From Afipia birgiae 34632 (GTDB lineage: Bacteria > Pseudomonadota > Alphaproteobacteria > Rhizobiales > Xanthobacteraceae), in assembly GCF_000308295.2 (NCBI RefSeq), contig NZ_HG326653.1:115856-179855 (forward strand): a stretch of 64,000 nucleotides of DNA, written 5' to 3'. The notes below the pieces were generated by a model that saw nothing but the letters and a program-made list of their open reading frames with translations, did no database searches and was not told the origin of the DNA. The position numbers were made by a program, and so were the translations under genes. This document shows positions 61,974 through 64,000 of this stretch, one piece after another. Positions within the stretch are counted from its first letter, which is position 1. Each line of letters starts with the position of its first letter.

Positions 61974-63215
61974 ATGTCCACCGCCGTCTCGCCGCTCGCC
62001 CCCACCAACGTTCCTGACATGCCGAACATCGACGGCGTGCGCCTGGCGACGGCGGCCGCCGGCATCCGCTACAAGAACCGCACCGATGTGCTGCTGGCGC
62101 TGTTCGACAAGGGCACCACCGTTGCTGGCGTTTTCACGAAATCGAAGTGCCCGAGCGCTGCGGTGGACTGGTGCCGCGCCAAGCTCAAGGGCGGCGAGGC
62201 GCGCGCTCTGGTGGTCAATTCCGGCAACGCCAACGCCTTCACCGGAAAAACAGGAAAGCAGGCGACGACGCTGACGGCCGCGATCGCCGCCAAGGCCGCT
62301 GAAACCACCGCAGCCAAGATCTTTCTGGCGTCCACCGGCGTGATCGGCGAACCGCTCGACGCGACGAAATTCAACGGCGTGCTCGACGATCTCGCAAAGA
62401 CCGCGACGCCCGAGGGATGGGACACCGCCGCGCGCGCGATCATGACCACGGATACGTTTCCGAAGGTCGCCACCGCGACCGTCAAGCTCGGCAAGGCCAA
62501 GGTCACCATCAACGGCATGGCCAAGGGCGCAGGCATGATCGCGCCGGACATGGCGACAATGCTGGCGTTTATCTTCACCGACGCACCGCTGTCCGCGGCC
62601 GTGCTGCAATCGCTGCTCAAGGCCGGTGTCGGGGATACGTTCAACGCGGTGACCATCGACGGCGATACATCGACCTCGGATACGCTGCTGGCGTTCGCCA
62701 CGGGGGCCGCAGCCGCCAGAGGCGCGCCGGCGATCAAACGCGCCAACGATCCGCGGTTGAAGGCCTTCACCAAAGCGTTTCACGCCGTGCTGGCCGATCT
62801 TGCCGAACAGGTCGCGCGCGATGGCGAAGGCGCACGCAAGCTGGTCGAAGTCGTTGTCGAGGGCGCGGCGTCGAAGACATCCGCGCGGAAAATCGCGATG
62901 TCGATTGCCAATTCGCCGCTGGTGAAAACCGCGATCGCGGGCGAGGACGCCAACTGGGGCCGCGTCGTCATGGCCGTCGGCAAGGCCGGCGAGCCGGCCA
63001 ACCGCGACAAGCTCTCGATCTCGTTCAACGGCATTCGCGTCGCCAGCAAGGGCGCGCGCGATCCATCCTATAACGAGGCGGAAGTCTCGGCGCTGATGAA
63101 GCAGCCGAAAATCCAGATCAAGGTCGGGCTTGGCCTCGGCAAGGGCCGCGACCGCGTGCTGACCTGCGATCTCACCAAGGAATATGTCGCAATCAACGGC
63201 GACTACCGCTCGTGA
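61974..63215 (+). CDS. argJ: Bifunctional ornithine acetyltransferase/N-acetylglutamate synthase ArgJ
   Basis: A 413-aa enzyme of arginine synthesis; transfers acetyl from N-acetylornithine to glutamate. The autocleavage site is at Thr195 in '[19 protein letters not shown]', splitting the protein into alpha and beta chains. Other landmarks are '[13 protein letters not shown]' (80-92), 'ASTGVIGE' and 'DGDTSTSDT'. The start ATG 61974 gives the usual ArgJ N-terminus ('[10 protein letters not shown]...[29 protein letters not shown]'); ATGs at 61911 and 61935 are also in frame. The stop overlaps the mutT start (GTGA, 4 nt). Confidence 0.95.
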   Translation: MSTAVSPLAPTNVPDMPNIDGVRLATAAAGIRYKNRTDVLLALFDKGTTVAGVFTKSKCPSAAVDWCRAKLKGGEARALVVNSGNANAFTGKTGKQATTLTAAIAAKAAETTAAKIFLASTGVIGEPLDATKFNGVLDDLAKTATPEGWDTAARAIMTTDTFPKVATATVKLGKAKVTINGMAKGAGMIAPDMATMLAFIFTDAPLSAAVLQSLLKAGVGDTFNAVTIDGDTSTSDTLLAFATGAAAARGAPAIKRANDPRLKAFTKAFHAVLADLAEQVARDGEGARKLVEVVVEGAASKTSARKIAMSIANSPLVKTAIAGEDANWGRVVMAVGKAGEPANRDKLSISFNGIRVASKGARDPSYNEAEVSALMKQPKIQIKVGLGLGKGRDRVLTCDLTKEYVAINGDYRS

Positions 63216-63616
63216 TCAAGCTCGTCCTCGTTGTCGCCTGCGCACTGATCGATGCGGACAACCGCGTCCTGATCGCGCAGCGCCCCGAAGGCAAGACGCT
63301 TGCAGGGCTGTGGGAGTTTCCCGGCGGCAAGCTGGAGCCCGGCGAGCGGCCGGAACCGGCCCTGATCCGCGAACTCGCGGAAGAACTCGGCATCAAGGTG
63401 GAAGAGCCATGCCTGGCGCCGCTCACCTTCGCCAGCCACAGCTATGAAACCTTCCACCTGCTGATGCCATTGTACATTTGCAGAAAGTGGGAAGGCACCG
63501 TGACGCCGCACGAAGGCCAGCAGCTCGCATGGGTGCGCGCCAACAAGCTGCGCGATTATCCGATGCCGCCTGCGGACATTCCGCTGATCGCGCATCTGAC
63601 GGATTTGCTGCTGTAG
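63212..63616 (+). CDS. mutT: MutT-like (deoxy)nucleoside triphosphate pyrophosphohydrolase
   Basis: A 134-aa Nudix hydrolase that removes oxidised dGTP such as 8-oxo-dGTP. The complete Nudix box is at residues 39-61 ('[23 protein letters not shown]'), with Gly39, Glu45, Arg53, Glu54, Glu57 and Glu58. Other MutT features are '[22 protein letters not shown]' just before the box. The start is GTG 63212, overlapping the argJ stop by 4 nt, indicating coupled translation. The C-terminus is complete. Confidence 0.92.
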   Translation: MIKLVLVVACALIDADNRVLIAQRPEGKTLAGLWEFPGGKLEPGERPEPALIRELAEELGIKVEEPCLAPLTFASHSYETFHLLMPLYICRKWEGTVTPHEGQQLAWVRANKLRDYPMPPADIPLIAHLTDLLL

Positions 63617-64000
63617 GCGCGGCGTCATCTAACGCCGGCACCGCAGACGAGACGGCTGCCACACATCCAATGTCGTCCCCGCGAACGCCGGGACCCATAA
63701 CCACCAAACGTCGTGGTGATGGCCGATTGCTCAGCATCTTTCTCAAGTCGATGACTCAGGGAGTATGGGTCCCCGCCTGTGCGGGGACGTGTCGAGATTT
63801 CCGATCTCTCCTTGACATGTCTCGACCTAGGAATATATTCTTCATCGTCCTGTTCGTGAGGGGCGCTTCTCGAGGGCGCTTTTGAAGCGGAGCAGGATGC
63901 GGCGCCCGCGCGCGTGGTTCGCAGCCATGTCGTCCGGGAGGCTGGGGTCAGCGTCCGGGCCAACTACGTGGCTCTGCCTTCAGTGGCTGGACGCGGACAG
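63617..64000. other. Right-edge non-coding region with repeat, no supported gene
   Basis: 384 nt. It holds the repeat above (63671-63788). The remainder (63789-64000) shows open frames on both strands, but none has a recognisable protein family, ribosome-binding site or plausible start; a minus-strand frame over 63625-63963 runs through the repeat and is unlikely to be a gene. The segment may be repeat-derived or the edge of a longer element outside the window. Confidence 0.4.
63671..63788. repeat. Interspersed palindromic repeat (GTCCCCGCGAACGC...GGGACCCATA type)
   Basis: The left arm GTCGTCCCCGCGAACGC...ACCCATA (63672-63699) and right arm TATGGGTCCCCGCCTGTGCGGGGAC (63764-63788, in two parts) form imperfect complements with a 64-nt spacer. 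Each arm alone is also a small hairpin (CCCCGC/GCGGGG). This is a typical alphaproteobacterial interspersed repeat. It follows the mutT stop by 55 nt. Confidence 0.72.

Noticed and set aside
63625..63963. 112-aa minus-strand frame at the right edge
   Set aside because: It runs through an interspersed repeat and has no ribosome-binding site or family features.

Overview
The window is a GC-rich chromosomal segment from an alphaproteobacterium. Gene content and order point to the Nitrobacteraceae/Bradyrhizobiaceae (Bradyrhizobium, Rhodopseudomonas, Afipia or Nitrobacter type): CobS/CobT, CarD, 7-Fe ferredoxin FdxA, an SUV3-like helicase, a compact aroK-aroB / xerD / accA block, secA / ppiC / argJ / mutT, and several short hairpin repeats typical of these genomes. 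This assignment rests on gene content only. I see no rRNA, CRISPR array, prophage or intact insertion sequence. There is one tRNA, tRNA-Arg(CCU).

Left part (1-7.2 kb): the end of a molybdate importer (modB 3' end, short modC); a cobalamin- or siderophore-type importer (binding protein divergent from permease and ATPase); a CPA1-type cation/proton antiporter interrupted by a one-base frameshift; and an MscS channel. From 7.2 to 9.7 kb come sfsA, map and radC. From 9.7 to 15 kb there is an uptake locus for an unidentified small molecule: an NMT1-type binding protein, ATPase and permease, followed by a D-2-hydroxyacid dehydrogenase in overlapping order, with a creatininase-family amidohydrolase divergent from it. 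From 15 to 20.6 kb lie a small secreted protein, a double-barrel outer-membrane protein (Omp25-like plus OprB-like) with a Fur-type palindrome upstream, a membrane-anchored FMN glutamate-synthase-like protein and a patatin.

The clearest regulatory signal is at 20.8-24.0 kb. A TonB-dependent receptor and a NiCoT-type nickel/cobalt permease are transcribed together from a region with a perfect NikR operator consensus (GTATGA-N16-TCATAC), so this is very likely a nickel-uptake unit. From 24.2 to 34 kb the genes are accessory and metabolic: TctC, a LivK-type binding protein, SDR, enoyl-CoA hydratase, VOC protein, a truncated acyl-CoA synthetase, a DenD-like dehydrogenase and a flavin monooxygenase.

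The right half is mostly housekeeping: M48-LysM lipoprotein, CarD, FdxA, S4 protein, SUV3-like helicase, rpmB, CobT and CobS, DedA, J-domain protein, BolA, CorC-like transporter, aroB/aroK, a conserved 48-aa membrane peptide, xerD, accA, an L,D-transpeptidase-like lipoprotein, secA, a parvulin, argJ and mutT. Two copies of a roughly 165-bp bipartite hairpin repeat (near 49.3 and 54.4 kb) have arms that differ between copies but stay base-paired within each copy. This is the most unusual non-coding structure in the window. Metal and metal-cofactor handling (Mo, B12 or siderophore, Ni/Co, cobaltochelatase) recurs along the segment.
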